Below are positions 6,879 through 7,212 of a DNA stretch of 7,212 nucleotides, piece after piece. The position numbers and the translations under genes are program-made. The notes under the pieces were generated by a model. That model searched no databases. It saw nothing but the letters and a program-made list of their open reading frames with translations, and was not told the origin of the DNA. Every line of letters starts with the position of its first letter. Within the stretch, counting starts at the first letter, position 1. Source of the stretch: an uncultured Alistipes sp. (lineage in GTDB: Bacteria; Bacteroidota; Bacteroidia; Bacteroidales; Rikenellaceae); NCBI GenBank assembly GCA_947174295.1, contig CAMWIG010000107.1, forward strand, positions 1 through 7,212, in the 5' to 3' direction.

Positions 6879-6894
6879 CAAAAAAGTACCTTTG
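6863..6894 (+). promoter_or_regulatory. Bacteroidota-type promoter for the small exported-protein gene
   Basis: A -33 element TTTG (6863-6866), a 20-base spacer and the -7 element TACCTTTG (6887-6894) fit the Bacteroidota consensus. The predicted start is near 6900, about 20 bases before the ATG at 6922. It overlaps the opposite-strand asnS promoter from 6863 to 6878. Confidence 0.8.
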
Positions 6895-6921
6895 TAGGCG
6901 TTATATATTCGGATTGCAATC

Positions 6922-7152
6922 ATGAAATCAATCACTCTCATATTGGCTTGCAGCCTGCTCGCGACGCTCTCGGCCGGAGCGCAGAGCCGCATATTCCGCT
7001 CGGAATTCGTACCTTTCGAGACCCGCGAACAAGCCCGGGCGCTCAACCGCGAAGCATCGGAGCGCTTTCTGCCCGTCTACCCCGACACGGTGGTGACAAT
7101 CGGCAGCGTGAATGTCTGTCTCATATACCCATCTGCGAGCCCACGCGACTAG
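6922..7152 (+). CDS. Small exported protein of unknown function, 3' part probably frameshifted
   Basis: The ATG at 6922 starts a clear Sec signal peptide (MKSITLILACSLLATLSAGAQ, likely cleaved near AGA-Q), followed by a polar, Arg/Glu-rich segment (SRIFRSEFVPFETREQARAL). I do not recognise the family. As read, the frame stops at TAG 7150-7152 after 76 residues, ending SASPRD. From 7131 the frame beginning ATC TGC GAG stays open to the window end with GC-rich third positions (ICEPTRLAMRSCADFWLNQK), so a one-base loss around the CCC at 7128-7130 is likely and the real protein is longer. The gene is divergent from asnS and has its own promoter about 30 bases upstream. Confidence is good that a secreted protein starts here and low for its end. 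Confidence 0.65.
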   Translation: MKSITLILACSLLATLSAGAQSRIFRSEFVPFETREQARALNREASERFLPVYPDTVVTIGSVNVCLIYPSASPRD

Positions 7153-7185
7153 CCATGCGCTCGTGTGCCGACTTCTGGTTGAATC

Positions 7186-7212
7186 AAAAAAGAGGGGGGG
7201 GGGCGGGGGGGG
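7186..7212. other. Low-complexity poly-A/poly-G tail, likely contig-end artefact
   Basis: AAAAAAGA is followed by ten G, one C and eight G to the last base. Nothing else in the window has this composition. Runs of G at a contig end are typical of dark-cycle calls in two-colour sequencing or of unresolved low-quality ends. I would not treat these bases as genomic. Confidence 0.75.

Larger units (their letters stand above)
6845..6896. repeat. Dyad-symmetric repeat formed by the two promoters
   Basis: TACAAAGGTA (6845-6854) and TACCTTTGTA (6887-6896) are a perfect 10-bp inverted repeat. The inner TTTG (6863-6866) and CAAA (6875-6878) are inverted about the same axis (between 6870 and 6871). The symmetry comes from both promoters having identical boxes and identical 20-base spacers. 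Confidence 0.85.

Overview
The window looks like a piece of a GC-rich Bacteroidales genome, most like Alistipes or a close relative. This rests on GC-rich codon usage, a PCMD-type surface lipoprotein (a family typical of Bacteroidota), and two promoters of the Bacteroidota form TTTG-N20-TAnnTTTG. Genus assignment is inference. The last bases (a poly-A/poly-G tail) look like a contig-end artefact, so errors in the right-hand part of the window should be expected.

Left block (+ strand, 3-2344): the 3' part of an outer-membrane beta-barrel protein gene overlaps by four bases (ATGA) with a 540-residue lipoprotein gene. The lipoprotein has Ig-like repeats, an Fn3-like segment and a C-terminal PCMD domain. 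The pair is probably one cell-envelope transcription unit. It ends at a strong 13-bp hairpin terminator (2370-2401). A second hairpin (2424-2449), with a T-tract on the other strand, probably ends the convergent operon.

Central and right block (- strand, 6803 down to 2458): four genes lie head to tail in the order asnS (asparaginyl-tRNA synthetase), an exported SGNH/GDSL hydrolase, rpoN (sigma-54), and a PAP2-like polytopic membrane protein. Gaps are 22, 122 and 2 bases. asnS carries two in-frame stop codons (TAG, TAA) within a short stretch of aberrant codons, with no length change. Because asnS should be essential, a local sequence error is the leading explanation, with a true pseudogene second.

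Far right (6804-7212): a 118-base divergent intergenic region separates asnS from a + strand gene for a small exported protein. Two matching promoters overlap face to face there around a single dyad axis. The exported-protein gene probably has a one-base frameshift near 7130 and runs off the window into the poly-G tail.

No RNA gene, CRISPR array, mobile element or defence system was seen, and no gene-free stretch exceeds about 125 bases. The content is mostly ordinary housekeeping and envelope genes. The most notable points are the symmetric promoter pair, the damaged asnS, and two enzyme-family proteins lacking canonical catalytic acids.
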